Assembly (NCBI RefSeq): GCF_014287895.1 | Contig: NZ_JACOPP010000011.1 | Coordinates: 1 to 64,000, forward strand | Source: Lawsonibacter hominis | Lineage (GTDB): Bacteria > Bacillota > Clostridia > Oscillospirales > Oscillospiraceae | Direction: 5' to 3' | DNA: 64,000 bases | In this document: in pieces, positions 7,913 to 15,730 of the stretch | Position numbering within the stretch: the first letter of the stretch is position 1 | Layout: each line of letters begins with the position of its first letter | Program-made: the position numbers and the translations under genes | Notes under the pieces: generated by a model | Database searches by the model: none | Told to the model about the DNA's origin: nothing | The model's input: only the letters and a program-made list of their open reading frames with translations

Positions 7913-7983
7913 AGCGCCCCCGGCCGCCGGTCGGGGGCGCTTTGTCGGTTTCCGGCTCTGCTCCGGCGCCGGAGCAGAGCCGG
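7913..7983. terminator. Two further strong hairpins behind the ribU operon
   Basis: A ten-bp stem (7913-7922 with 7932-7941) followed by TTG, then a perfect 32-bp palindrome (7952-7983) centred on GGCGCC. They probably back up termination and insulate the PadR promoter that begins 14 bp later. Confidence 0.55.
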
Positions 7984-7996
7984 CCGGAAGTTCCCC

Positions 7997-8054
7997 TTGA
8001 CAAGACCGCGTCCCGCCATTACAATATCGTTAAGCGATATCGTATTTCGATATT
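7997..8054 (+). promoter_or_regulatory. PadR promoter with palindromic operator
   Basis: TTGACA (7997-8002), a 17-bp spacer and TACAAT (8020-8025). Overlapping and following the -10 are AATATCG-N5-CGATAT (8023-8040) and a further TTTCGATATT (8045-8054), giving three AATATCG-type half sites. PadR-family repressors typically bind such ATATCG dyads in their own promoters, so autorepression is expected. Confidence 0.75.
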
Positions 8055-8065
8055 GGAGGGGCCTC

Positions 8066-8380
8066 ATGGGGAAAAAAGCGCTGGAAAACCTGACGGAGAG
8101 TATGTTCTACGTGCTCATGTCCTTTCTGCGCCAGGCGCGGTGCGGCACAGAGATCGCGGAATGGGTGCGCCTGCGCACCCGGGACCGGGTGCGTCTGGGC
8201 CCGGGGACCCTATACACCATTCTGGCAAAATTTGAGGAGGAGGGCTTTCTCCAGGAAACCGCGGTGGAGGGCCGCAAACGCACCTATCAGCTGACGGAGG
8301 CAGGCCGGCGGCGCTATGAGGAGGAGTTGGCGCGGCTGCGCGCCTGCATCGCAGACGCAGAAGAGGAGGGCGCTCTATGA
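8066..8380 (+). CDS. PadR-family transcriptional regulator
   Basis: A 104-residue protein with a PadR winged helix: YVLMSFLRQARCGTEIAEWV, then GPGTLYTILAKFEEEGFL, and the wing ending GRKRTYQLTEAGRR. The ATG at 8066 follows GGAGGGG and lies just after the operator, so longer in-frame starts, which would include the operator, are rejected. It overlaps the DUF2812 gene by 4 bp (ATGA). PadR-DUF2812 pairs are common in Firmicutes, and the membrane partner is presumably the regulated effector. Confidence 0.92.
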   Translation: MGKKALENLTESMFYVLMSFLRQARCGTEIAEWVRLRTRDRVRLGPGTLYTILAKFEEEGFLQETAVEGRKRTYQLTEAGRRRYEEELARLRACIADAEEEGAL

Positions 8381-9567
8381 AGGACACAGTACGCAGACTG
8401 CCGCTGATCGACTATGCCGATCTGGATCGGTTTGAAGACTGGCTGGAGGACATGGCCCTGCGGGGGCTGTTCTACGACCATGCCGGGCCGGTATGCATCA
8501 CCTTCCGCCGCGGTGCGCCCGCCCCGGTCCGCTACCGGATGGAACCGGCCGGAAGCTTCCATACCGCGGAGAGCCAGATCTATCTGCGCCAGCAGGGCTG
8601 GGCCTGTCTGGGCCGGGCGGGGAAGTGGTTCGTCCTTTATGCCGCCGCCGACCCGGACGCGCCGGAGCTGCACACCGACCCGGTGGTACGCAGCTATGGC
8701 CTGGATCAGGCCGCCCGCTCCATGCTCCGGTACTGCGCCATGCTGCTGGCCGTTACCCTGCTTTTTCTGGCCGCGGTAGTCCTGCCGTACTGCTTTTTTG
8801 ATTGGCCCGTACTCAGCTTGATCGAAAGCCCCCTGGCCGGGAATCTGCTGCCCGTGGTCATGGAGCTTCTCTCCCTGAGCCTCACCGTCCGGGCCTTTGC
8901 CGGATTCTTCCGCTTCAAGCGGCGGCTTCGGCAGGGCGCCGCCCTCCGCCGTAAGGGAAGCTGGCGGCGGGGGGCGCGGATCACGGCCGTCACGCTGCTC
9001 TGCTCTCTGGTGCTGCTGGCGCTGTCCTTTGCCAGCCTGTGGGCCTACGCCGCGCTGCGCTGGGAGGGCGGGATCGCCGGACAGGAGCGGCCCTTTCCCC
9101 TGCTTTCGCTTCCGGCCCTGGAGGGAAACGACGCCCTGGAGCCGGTCGTTATCGCGCTCCAGGATGGGACAGACTACAATAACTACATCCGTTTCTCCTG
9201 GTCTTTGCTGGCTCCGGAACAATATGAGGTATACCAGCGCATGTCGGAGCCCGACGGGTCGCACGCCTGTGGACTGGATCTGCGCTGGTACCGCCTCTCC
9301 TTCCCCTGCCTGACCGCTCCCCTGCTGGACGAGCTGGTCTGCCGCTATACGCAGCACAACTATTTTCCGGAGGAATATCGCGTCACCCAGCTGGAACTGC
9401 CCGGCTTTGACCGGGCGGTACTGGCCGTGGACAACGATTTCCCCGGCCAGCGTCTCTTCCTGGCCCGGGATGGCAGGGTGGTCTATCTGGACTACGACGG
9501 GGAGCGGGATCTGCTTGCTCAGCTTGAGGAAATAGAACAATTGTTTGACTTTTCGCTCGATCCATAG
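8377..9567 (+). CDS. DUF2812 membrane protein, partner of PadR
   Basis: A 396-residue protein. The N-terminal soluble part (LPLIDYADLDRFEDWLEDMALRG) matches the DUF2812 opening, in which a short domain is followed by membrane helices. Hydrophobic segments lie near residues 115-140, 155-175 and 205-230. The remaining C-terminal part looks soluble and probably extracytoplasmic. Function is unknown; by genetic coupling it is the likely target of the PadR switch. The dinB promoter overlaps its last codons. Confidence 0.75.
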   Translation: MKDTVRRLPLIDYADLDRFEDWLEDMALRGLFYDHAGPVCITFRRGAPAPVRYRMEPAGSFHTAESQIYLRQQGWACLGRAGKWFVLYAAADPDAPELHTDPVVRSYGLDQAARSMLRYCAMLLAVTLLFLAAVVLPYCFFDWPVLSLIESPLAGNLLPVVMELLSLSLTVRAFAGFFRFKRRLRQGAALRRKGSWRRGARITAVTLLCSLVLLALSFASLWAYAALRWEGGIAGQERPFPLLSLPALEGNDALEPVVIALQDGTDYNNYIRFSWSLLAPEQYEVYQRMSEPDGSHACGLDLRWYRLSFPCLTAPLLDELVCRYTQHNYFPEEYRVTQLELPGFDRAVLAVDNDFPGQRLFLARDGRVVYLDYDGERDLLAQLEEIEQLFDFSLDP

Positions 9568-9573
9568 TAGGAT
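9545..9573 (+). promoter_or_regulatory. dinB promoter
   Basis: TTGACT, 17-bp spacer, TAGGAT, overlapping the end of the DUF2812 gene. I see no LexA-type box here, so SOS control is not evident. Confidence 0.5.
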
Positions 9574-9594
9574 AGTGGTATCGGGGGTGATAGC

Positions 9595-10833
9595 GTGGAA
9601 CGTACCATTTTACACTGCGATCTGAACAGCTTTTACGCCTCGGTGGAGCTGCTGGAGCATCCGGAGCTGCGGGCGGCCCCGGTCGCGGTATGCGGGGACC
9701 CGGAATCCCGCCACGGGATCATTCTGGCCAAGAACGAACGCGCCAAGGCGTTCGGCGTGAAGACCGCCGAGACCATCTGGCAGGCCCGCAGGAAATGCCC
9801 GGACCTGGCGCTGCTGCGCGCCCATCATTGGAAGTACCGGGACTATTCCAAACAGGTCAACGCCATCTATGAGCGCTATACCGATCTGGTGGAGCCCTTC
9901 TCCATCGACGAGAGCTGGCTGGACGTGACCGGCTCTCTGCATCTGTTCGGCGGGGACGGCCGGGCCCTGGCCGACGAGATCCGGCGTGCGGTTCGGGAGG
10001 AGCTGGAGCTGACCGTATCGGTGGGGGTGTCGTTCAACAAGGTCTTTGCCAAAATGGGCAGCGATTACAAAAAGCCGGACGCCACCACCGTCGTCACGCG
10101 GGAAAATTTCAGGGACCTGCTGTGGCCTCTGCCGGTGAGCGACCTGCTCTTTGTGGGTCAGTCCGCCCGGCGGACGCTGGAAGGGTACGGCGTGCGTACC
10201 ATCGGGGATCTGGCCCGGTTCGACCGGGAGGCCCTTGGGGACCTTCTGGGCAAGCAGGGATATACCCTTCACGATTACGCCACCGGCGCCGAGCGCGCCC
10301 CGGTGATCCCCGCGCGGGACCTGCCGGGGCCCAAGTCCGTGGGCAACGGGCTCACCTTTTCCCGTAATCTGGTGGGCTGGGCGCAGCTGCACTCCGGTGT
10401 GGCGGAGCTCTCCGATGAGGTGGCCGCCCGGCTGCGGAGCTGCGGCCTGAAATGCACCACCGTACAGATCGTCATCCGGGATCCCAATTTCAAGGACATC
10501 TGCCGGCAGAAGCGGCTGGAGGCCCCGACCTACGTATCCCGGGATATCGCACAGGCGTGTATGGAACTGATGCATGCGGCCTGGAGCCCCAGGGCGCCTG
10601 TCCGCGCCCTGACGGTCACGGCCCAGAACCTGGTGGAGGAGGGGCTGGCCGCCGAGCAGCTCAATCTGTTCGCCGCCGGGGCCGCGCCCCGCCGGGACAA
10701 GCTGGAGCGTCTGGAGCGGGCCATGGACGGTATCCGCGGAAAGTTCGGCCGGAGCGCCATTTCCCTGGCCTCCAACGTAAAGCCAACGGAACCGGCACAG
10801 CAGGAGGACCGGCGCCTTCCGCCGGTGGACTGA
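9595..10833 (+). CDS. dinB: DNA polymerase IV-type Y-family polymerase
   Basis: A 412-residue Y-family polymerase for error-prone lesion bypass. It opens with ILHCDLNSFYASVELLEHP (the first catalytic Asp in CDLNSFYAS), and carries SIDESWLDV with the catalytic DE pair near residue 105. The helix-hairpin-helix thumb is at YGVRTIGDLARFD. QLNLF near the C-terminus fits a beta-clamp binding motif. Start is GTG, with GGGGGTGAT upstream. Transcribed alone, ending at a strong hairpin. Confidence 0.93.
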   Translation: MERTILHCDLNSFYASVELLEHPELRAAPVAVCGDPESRHGIILAKNERAKAFGVKTAETIWQARRKCPDLALLRAHHWKYRDYSKQVNAIYERYTDLVEPFSIDESWLDVTGSLHLFGGDGRALADEIRRAVREELELTVSVGVSFNKVFAKMGSDYKKPDATTVVTRENFRDLLWPLPVSDLLFVGQSARRTLEGYGVRTIGDLARFDREALGDLLGKQGYTLHDYATGAERAPVIPARDLPGPKSVGNGLTFSRNLVGWAQLHSGVAELSDEVAARLRSCGLKCTTVQIVIRDPNFKDICRQKRLEAPTYVSRDIAQACMELMHAAWSPRAPVRALTVTAQNLVEEGLAAEQLNLFAAGAAPRRDKLERLERAMDGIRGKFGRSAISLASNVKPTEPAQQEDRRLPPVD

Positions 10834-10860
10834 CCGGCAGGGGGACTCTTGGGGGGATTG

Positions 10861-10902
10861 TGCGGGGGCCCGGCGTTCCAAATGGAACGCCGGGCCCCCG
10901 CA
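10861..10902 (+). terminator. Perfect 19-bp hairpin after dinB
   Basis: Arms 10861-10879 and 10884-10902 are perfectly complementary around an AAAT loop, 27 bp past the dinB stop. No U-tract follows. The stem-AAAT-stem layout recurs after khpA at 25298-25339. Confidence 0.75.
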
Positions 10903-10974
10903 GCTTGTCCCCCAAACCTCCCGCAGGAGCGTCCCGCAGCGCTCTCCCGCAAGGGGTGTGCCGCGTCCGTAAAG

Positions 10975-11143
10975 CGGCACAGCCGCGAACGGCCGCGCAA
11001 CGATCGCCATCGCCGCGCAAGGGCCGCCCCGGCCTACGCGAAACAGGCGCCGCCTCCGGAAGGGAGTCTTCCCACGAAATGTTTGCCGATCCTTTCGCAC
11101 GAAATCGAGGTAAAAAGTTCGCCCGTCTCCCAGCCCCCTTGGC
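10975..11143 (-). repeat. Intergenic modular repeat, copy 2
   Basis: Read on the minus strand this begins right at the lgt stop. The 49 bases 11121-11073 align without gaps to 35498-35546 at about 36 identities (shared CCTCGATTTC, TCGGCAA, ATTTCGTG). Further on it contains GCGTAGGCCGGGGCGG, shared with the copy near 183. No credible gene lies in this 310-bp spacer. Confidence 0.6.
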
Positions 11144-12199
11144 TCACTTTTTCAGAATCTGATCCAGGTCCTCCCGCGCTTCCAGGGCAGCCAGCAGCTC
11201 GCCGGTCTCCTCCGCCGCTCCGGCGGGCAGCGCGTAGGTCTCCACATAGGCGCCCTCCCGCTCCAGGCGCTTTTTCTGCCGCTCCAGCCACTTGCGCGCG
11301 TCGGGGCCCTCAGGATAGACCAGGGCCACCCGCCGGGCGTTTTTCCGCACCTGGTTGACCCACAGCGCCTCCGGATCGTGAGGCCGCCTGAGCAGGTTGA
11401 CGGCCAGCAGCACGATGGCCACGGCGGCGGTGGCGAACCCGAATACCTGGGACACCCGAACGGTCGTGTTGAAAAAGTACAGGCTGTCGGTACGCAGGCC
11501 TTCGATGCATCCGCGGCCCACACCGTACCAGGCAAAATAGCTCAAAAACATCTGACCGTCGAACTTGCGCCATTTTTGGGCGATCACCGCCAGCAGGATC
11601 AGTCCCAGCAGGTTCCACAGGGACTCGTAGAGAAAGGTTGGGTGGACCTCGGCATACTGCAAAGCGCCGCCCACGTACTCATAGATCCCCATACGCCACG
11701 GCAAATCGGTAGGCCCGCCGTAAGCCTCAATGTTCACGAAATTGCCCCAGCGGCCCACCAGCTGGCCGATGAGCAGGCCGAACACGCCCAGATCCGCAAA
11801 GGCTAAAAACTTGATCTTTCGCACCTTACAGAAGACCAGAAGGGTGAGTACCGCGGCGATCACGCCGCCGTAGATGGCAAGGCCGCCATCCCAGATGCGC
11901 ACCATCGCCCCGAAGTCCAGGGAGCCGTCCTCCCGCCGGAAAAGATCCAGGTAGAAGATGATGTAGTACAGCCGCGCCCCGATGATGGCCAGGGGCACGG
12001 CAAAAAAGAGCATGTCGATGATATCGTCCTGCCGGATGCCGAACTGGCCGGCCTTCCGGCTGCAATAGAACACGGCCAGCAGGAAGCCTGCGGCAATGAT
12101 GATCCCGTACCAGTACACCGGCCAGCTGCCCACGTGGAAGGCCACACGGTTGAGCTGGAATTCCAGTCCCAGTCCCGGGAAGGAGACGGTTCCCATCAT
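11144..12199 (-). CDS. lgt: Prolipoprotein diacylglyceryl transferase
   Basis: About 351 residues. Lgt transfers diacylglycerol from phosphatidylglycerol to the lipobox cysteine of prolipoproteins, in the cytoplasmic membrane. The family signature is present as GQLVGRWGNFVNIEAYGG, along with several hydrophobic helices and the early WYGIIIAAGF segment. The last 75 or so residues form a charged cytoplasmic tail (RKWLERQKKRLEREG...) beyond the usual Lgt core. The start overlaps the stop of the upstream M16 gene (ATGA), with GGGAGGG just before it; the next ATG at 12196 is equally possible. Third gene of a three-gene operon. Confidence 0.93.
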   Translation of the reverse strand: MMGTVSFPGLGLEFQLNRVAFHVGSWPVYWYGIIIAAGFLLAVFYCSRKAGQFGIRQDDIIDMLFFAVPLAIIGARLYYIIFYLDLFRREDGSLDFGAMVRIWDGGLAIYGGVIAAVLTLLVFCKVRKIKFLAFADLGVFGLLIGQLVGRWGNFVNIEAYGGPTDLPWRMGIYEYVGGALQYAEVHPTFLYESLWNLLGLILLAVIAQKWRKFDGQMFLSYFAWYGVGRGCIEGLRTDSLYFFNTTVRVSQVFGFATAAVAIVLLAVNLLRRPHDPEALWVNQVRKNARRVALVYPEGPDARKWLERQKKRLEREGAYVETYALPAGAAEETGELLAALEAREDLDQILKK

Positions 12200-13473
12200 G
12201 CCTGCCCTCCCGGCCGGACCACGGCCAGCGCCCAGCGCTCCGGATCCGCCAGGCGGCGCAGGCATTCTTCCACGTGCTCCCGCCCGATGTCCGCGTAGAG
12301 CTCGGGAAAACGCAGATACTCAAACCCCGCAAAATGCGCCTGGGCCTGCTCGATGCAGATCGTTTCAAAGGAATTGAGCGCCCGTACCCGCGCGCCGTAG
12401 CCGGAGCGTTTCAGCCGCTGGAAGAAGGCTTCCTCCAGGCCGCGCTCCGCTAGGCGCTGCGCCTCGGCCAGCACCGCGCCGCGCACCGCCTCCGGCTCCC
12501 GGCTCTCCCCCCCTGCGGCCAGAAGCGCGCAGCCCGGATACTGCTCGAACCCGTAGCCGAAGTTCTTGTTGATGAGCCCCTTCCGGTACAGGTCGGCATA
12601 CAGGGGACTGGAGGTGCCCAGCAGCGCCTCGCAGGCCAGCTCGCTCACCAGCTGACGGCGCAGGCGCTCCTCGCCCGCAGGGGCGGTATCGGCCTTGCAG
12701 CCCAGCTGGAAAATCGGCGTGGAGACCGCCATGCGCAGCTGTTTGCCGGGGGCGGCGGCTTTGCCGCGCTCCTCTGTGCCGTAGTCCCGCTCGATCCGTC
12801 CGCCGCTCTCCCGGGGCAGGATCTCCCGGGCAGTCTCGATCACCCGCTTGGCGTCCACGTTCCCGGCCACGGTGAGCACCATATTGGAGGGCGTATAAAA
12901 GGCCTTGTGGCAGGCGTAGAGGGTATCCGCCGTGATATGGGAGATGGACTCCCGGGTCCCGGCGATGGGCACCCGGATGGGGTGATGGTCAAACAGGCAC
13001 TCCATCAGGGCGTAGAAGACCTGATTGTCCGGGTCGTCCTCCACCATACGGATCTCCTGGCCGATGATCCCCTGCTCCTTGTCCACGCTCTCCCGGGTAA
13101 ACCAGGGGATGGAGACAAAGGAGAGCAGGATCTTCAGATTTTCATAGAACTTCTCCGTGCTCTCGAAGTAGTAGCCGGTCATGGCGCTGCTGGTAAAGGC
13201 GTTGGGGGACGCCCCATTGGCGGCCAGATCCTGAAGGGCGTTGCCGTCCTCGGTATCGAACATCTTGTGCTCCAAAAAGTGGGCTACTCCGGCGGGCGTG
13301 TCCTGCCATACGCCGTCCAGGCGGAACTTCATGTCCATGCCGCCGTAATTGGCGGCAAAAAAGGCGTAGCTTTTCTGGAACTCCGGCTTTTGGTCCACAT
13401 AGATGTGCAGTCCGTTCTCCAGCCGGGCATGCAGCATCGTTTCCCCGATGCGGGGGTATTCCTTGCTTACCAT
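12196..13473 (-). CDS. M16 peptidase homologue, YmfH type (active-site subunit)
   Basis: A 425-residue M16 family protein with the inverted zinc motif HFLEH (in AGVAHFLEHKMF) and the downstream glutamate region EQGIIGQEIRM, so the catalytic residues are present. In B. subtilis the ymfF/ymfH pair is linked to 5-aminopentanol modification of elongation factor P. Here it lies 4 bp after its YmfF-type partner and overlaps lgt by 4 bp. The EF-P role is borrowed from the family and cannot be seen directly. Confidence 0.88.
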   Translation of the reverse strand: MVSKEYPRIGETMLHARLENGLHIYVDQKPEFQKSYAFFAANYGGMDMKFRLDGVWQDTPAGVAHFLEHKMFDTEDGNALQDLAANGASPNAFTSSAMTGYYFESTEKFYENLKILLSFVSIPWFTRESVDKEQGIIGQEIRMVEDDPDNQVFYALMECLFDHHPIRVPIAGTRESISHITADTLYACHKAFYTPSNMVLTVAGNVDAKRVIETAREILPRESGGRIERDYGTEERGKAAAPGKQLRMAVSTPIFQLGCKADTAPAGEERLRRQLVSELACEALLGTSSPLYADLYRKGLINKNFGYGFEQYPGCALLAAGGESREPEAVRGAVLAEAQRLAERGLEEAFFQRLKRSGYGARVRALNSFETICIEQAQAHFAGFEYLRFPELYADIGREHVEECLRRLADPERWALAVVRPGGQA

Positions 13474-13477
13474 GGGC

Positions 13478-14755
13478 TCACTCCTTGCCTTTCAGGAAAT
13501 AGACGGTATCCAGCTTCAGCTTTTGGGCGGCGGAGACCACCTGCTCCCGGGTGACCTGCTCCACGCGCCGGGCCAGCTCCTCCGGGGCTTCGGTCAGACC
13601 CGCCGCGGACTGGCCCAGCCAGTAATCCTCCAGCCGCCCCTGCGCATCCAGCGTGGTGGTCAGACTGCTCACCACCGAACGGCGGGCCCACTCCAGCTCT
13701 TCCTCCCCAAACGCTCCCGTCCTGCACTGGTCCAGCTGGGCCAGGATCTCCGTCTTGGCCTGCTCCACCCGGTCGAACTCCACGCCGGAGGAGACCAGCA
13801 TCACGTCCTTGTACTTCATCAGGCCGGAGCTGGCGTAGTAGCACAGCGAGAGACGCTCCCGCACGTTCAGAAAGAGCTTGGAGGTCGTGGTGCCGCCATA
13901 GATGGCGTTGACCAGGGTGAGGGCGGGATAATCGGCGTCCCAGGCGTCGATGCCGGTACGCAGGCCCAGGGACAGCTTGCCCTGGGTCACGTCCATAGCC
14001 TCCTCCACCAGGCGGGGCACGTCCGGGGCCTGCCGCCGCGCCGGGCGGCCGGGGGCAGTGCGCGCCGCGCCCTGGGGCAGCTCCGCCAGGATCGCGGACA
14101 GGGCCTGGCGCACCCGCTCCGGCGCGGCCGAGCCGCAATAATACAGCTCCACCGGAGCAAGGCGCAGCATCTCCTGATAGCGCGTCCACAGCGCCGCGCA
14201 GTCAATGGCGGCGGCGGCGGCCTCGCTGCCCAGTTTGTCTACCCCGAAGCGCTCCCCGGCGCACATCTCCTCGACCACCCGCAGCTGGGCATACTGCCGC
14301 TTGTCGTTGATCTGGGCCCGGATACGGTCGATCAGGTTGGTCTTCTCTTGGCTGGTATAGTCGGGGCAGAAGGCCCCGGCGCTGGTATAGGGGTGAAACA
14401 CCACCTCGCCCAGCAGGGCCGCGGCCCGTTCCAGAAGGGGCGCGCCGTCCAGCGTGTAGGCGTCGTCCAGGAAACTCCCCAGAAAGCCCACGCACTGGGT
14501 CTCTCCCTTCTTGCGCACCATGGGTTCCAGCGAACCGCCGTACAGCTCGTCCAGGGCGGCGGAGAGAGCCTCCAGATCCGGATGCTCCCGGGTGCCCCGC
14601 CGCAGCACCATGGGGACCAGGGCGTTGAGAGAGGCGGTCTCCTCCTGCAGCGGCAGCAAAAACTGCAGTCCCAGCACGCTGGACTTAAACTTTTTTGTAT
14701 GCACCGCCGTCAAATGGACGCCGGGCAGAAGTTCGCTTCGGGTGACTTCGATCAC
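13478..14755 (-). CDS. M16 peptidase homologue, YmfF type (non-catalytic subunit)
   Basis: A 425-residue M16-fold protein that lacks the HxxEH zinc motif in its N-terminal half. It keeps the typical M16 landmarks VLGLQFLLPLQEETASLNALVPMVL and DAQGRLEDYWLGQSA. Such paired inactive/active M16 proteins usually act as a heterodimer, with the catalytic YmfH-type protein encoded next. The start is GTG with AAAGGAA upstream. First gene of the ymfF-ymfH-lgt operon, divergent from the formate/nitrite transporter gene. Confidence 0.85.
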   Translation of the reverse strand: MIEVTRSELLPGVHLTAVHTKKFKSSVLGLQFLLPLQEETASLNALVPMVLRRGTREHPDLEALSAALDELYGGSLEPMVRKKGETQCVGFLGSFLDDAYTLDGAPLLERAAALLGEVVFHPYTSAGAFCPDYTSQEKTNLIDRIRAQINDKRQYAQLRVVEEMCAGERFGVDKLGSEAAAAAIDCAALWTRYQEMLRLAPVELYYCGSAAPERVRQALSAILAELPQGAARTAPGRPARRQAPDVPRLVEEAMDVTQGKLSLGLRTGIDAWDADYPALTLVNAIYGGTTTSKLFLNVRERLSLCYYASSGLMKYKDVMLVSSGVEFDRVEQAKTEILAQLDQCRTGAFGEEELEWARRSVVSSLTTTLDAQGRLEDYWLGQSAAGLTEAPEELARRVEQVTREQVVSAAQKLKLDTVYFLKGKE

Positions 14756-14794
14756 GCTCTGTCATTCCTTTCCGTGGAAAATTGCAGTATGGGT

Positions 14795-14886
14795 ATTATA
14801 CATCGTTTTGACCGATTTGACACCCCTTCGCGGAAAAAAGATTGGCTGTGCGCGCAGTTGCCGTTCCCGCCGCTTTCCGCTACAAT
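14795..14886. promoter_or_regulatory. Divergent promoters between the M16 operon and the FNT gene
   Basis: Plus strand: TTGCCG (14858-14863), 17-bp spacer, TACAAT (14881-14886) for the transporter. Minus strand: a TATAAT at 14800-14795, with a weaker -35 about 17 bp upstream, for the M16 operon. Confidence 0.55.
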
Positions 14887-14916
14887 AGAGACACGAATGA
14901 TAAGGAGGCCGATCGC

Positions 14917-15693
14917 ATGACACGTTCCGCTGTGGAAGCCATGGCCCTGGCCGGGGCCGACAAGGTCCGCCTGTCCCGGGAGCAGCCCCTGCGCTATCTG
15001 ACCCGCGCCGCTGTGGCGGGGGCCTTCATCTTTGTAGGGGCCCTGCTGTCCAGCCTGTGCGCCGCCTGGTTCTACGACGCCAGCCTGCCCCTGGCCAAGC
15101 TGCTGGCCGCCCTGACCTTTTCCGCCGCTTTGATCCTGATCGTGCTGCTGGGCGGCGAGCTTTTTACCGGCTGCAATCTGGTCATGGGGGTCTCCCTTTA
15201 CGAGGGCTCGGCCACCCCCGGTACCGCTCTGCGGGTCTGGATCATGGCCTATGTGGGCAACTTGATCGGCATCCTGGCGCTCTGTCTGCTGCTGGCAGGC
15301 TCCGGGGCCAGCAGCGATCTGCTTTCGGCCTACCTGTCCCTCTGCGTCCCCGCCAAGCTCGCCGCTCCCTGGTATATGCTGCTGCTCCGGGGCGTGCTGT
15401 GCAATTTTCTGGTGTGCGTGGGGGTATTTGCCGGCTTCCGGCTTCAGAGCGAGTGCGGCAAGGTGATCGCCATCACCCTTGCCATCACGACCTTCGTGCT
15501 CGCCGGACTGGAGCACTCCATCGCCAACATGGCCTATTTTGTCCTGTACGCCCTTCTGGTGCCTGGCGGCGCTTCCTTCGCCCTGCTTTGGAACCTTTTG
15601 TGGGTAACGCTGGGCAATCTTCTGGGGGGCGCGGTGCTGCTGGGCCTGCCTCTGTGGTACGCGGCGGACGCGCCGCAGCAGCGCGCGCCCTGA
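14917..15693 (+). CDS. Formate/nitrite transporter (FNT) family channel
   Basis: A 258-residue membrane protein, six hydrophobic segments. FNT landmarks are GGELFTGCNLVMGVS and GLEHSIANMAYFVL, which form the constrictions and the central-His region of the pentameric channel. Members carry formate, nitrite or hydrosulfide. In a fermentative clostridium formate is the likely cargo, but no neighbouring pyruvate formate-lyase or nitrite gene helps decide. AAGGAGG lies ahead of the ATG. Monocistronic. Confidence 0.9.
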   Translation: MTRSAVEAMALAGADKVRLSREQPLRYLTRAAVAGAFIFVGALLSSLCAAWFYDASLPLAKLLAALTFSAALILIVLLGGELFTGCNLVMGVSLYEGSATPGTALRVWIMAYVGNLIGILALCLLLAGSGASSDLLSAYLSLCVPAKLAAPWYMLLLRGVLCNFLVCVGVFAGFRLQSECGKVIAITLAITTFVLAGLEHSIANMAYFVLYALLVPGGASFALLWNLLWVTLGNLLGGAVLLGLPLWYAADAPQQRAP

Positions 15694-15730
15694 CCGCGCG
15701 GCCTGCGGGGACGCGGCGCGGCCGCGGTCA
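15691..15730. terminator. Bidirectional terminator between the FNT and glucan synthase genes
   Basis: TGACCGCG (15691-15698) pairs with CGCGGTCA (15723-15730) around a G/C-rich loop. It overlaps both convergent stop codons. Confidence 0.55.

Noticed and set aside
7952..7983. Perfect 32-bp palindrome considered as a regulator site
   Set aside because: Very G/C-rich and directly behind an operon next to another stem, so terminator or insulator function is simpler. It does not resemble the PadR half-sites that follow.
9540..9600. LexA box ahead of dinB
   Set aside because: No CGAAC-N4-GTTCG-like or related dyad is present. Only an ordinary promoter is seen.
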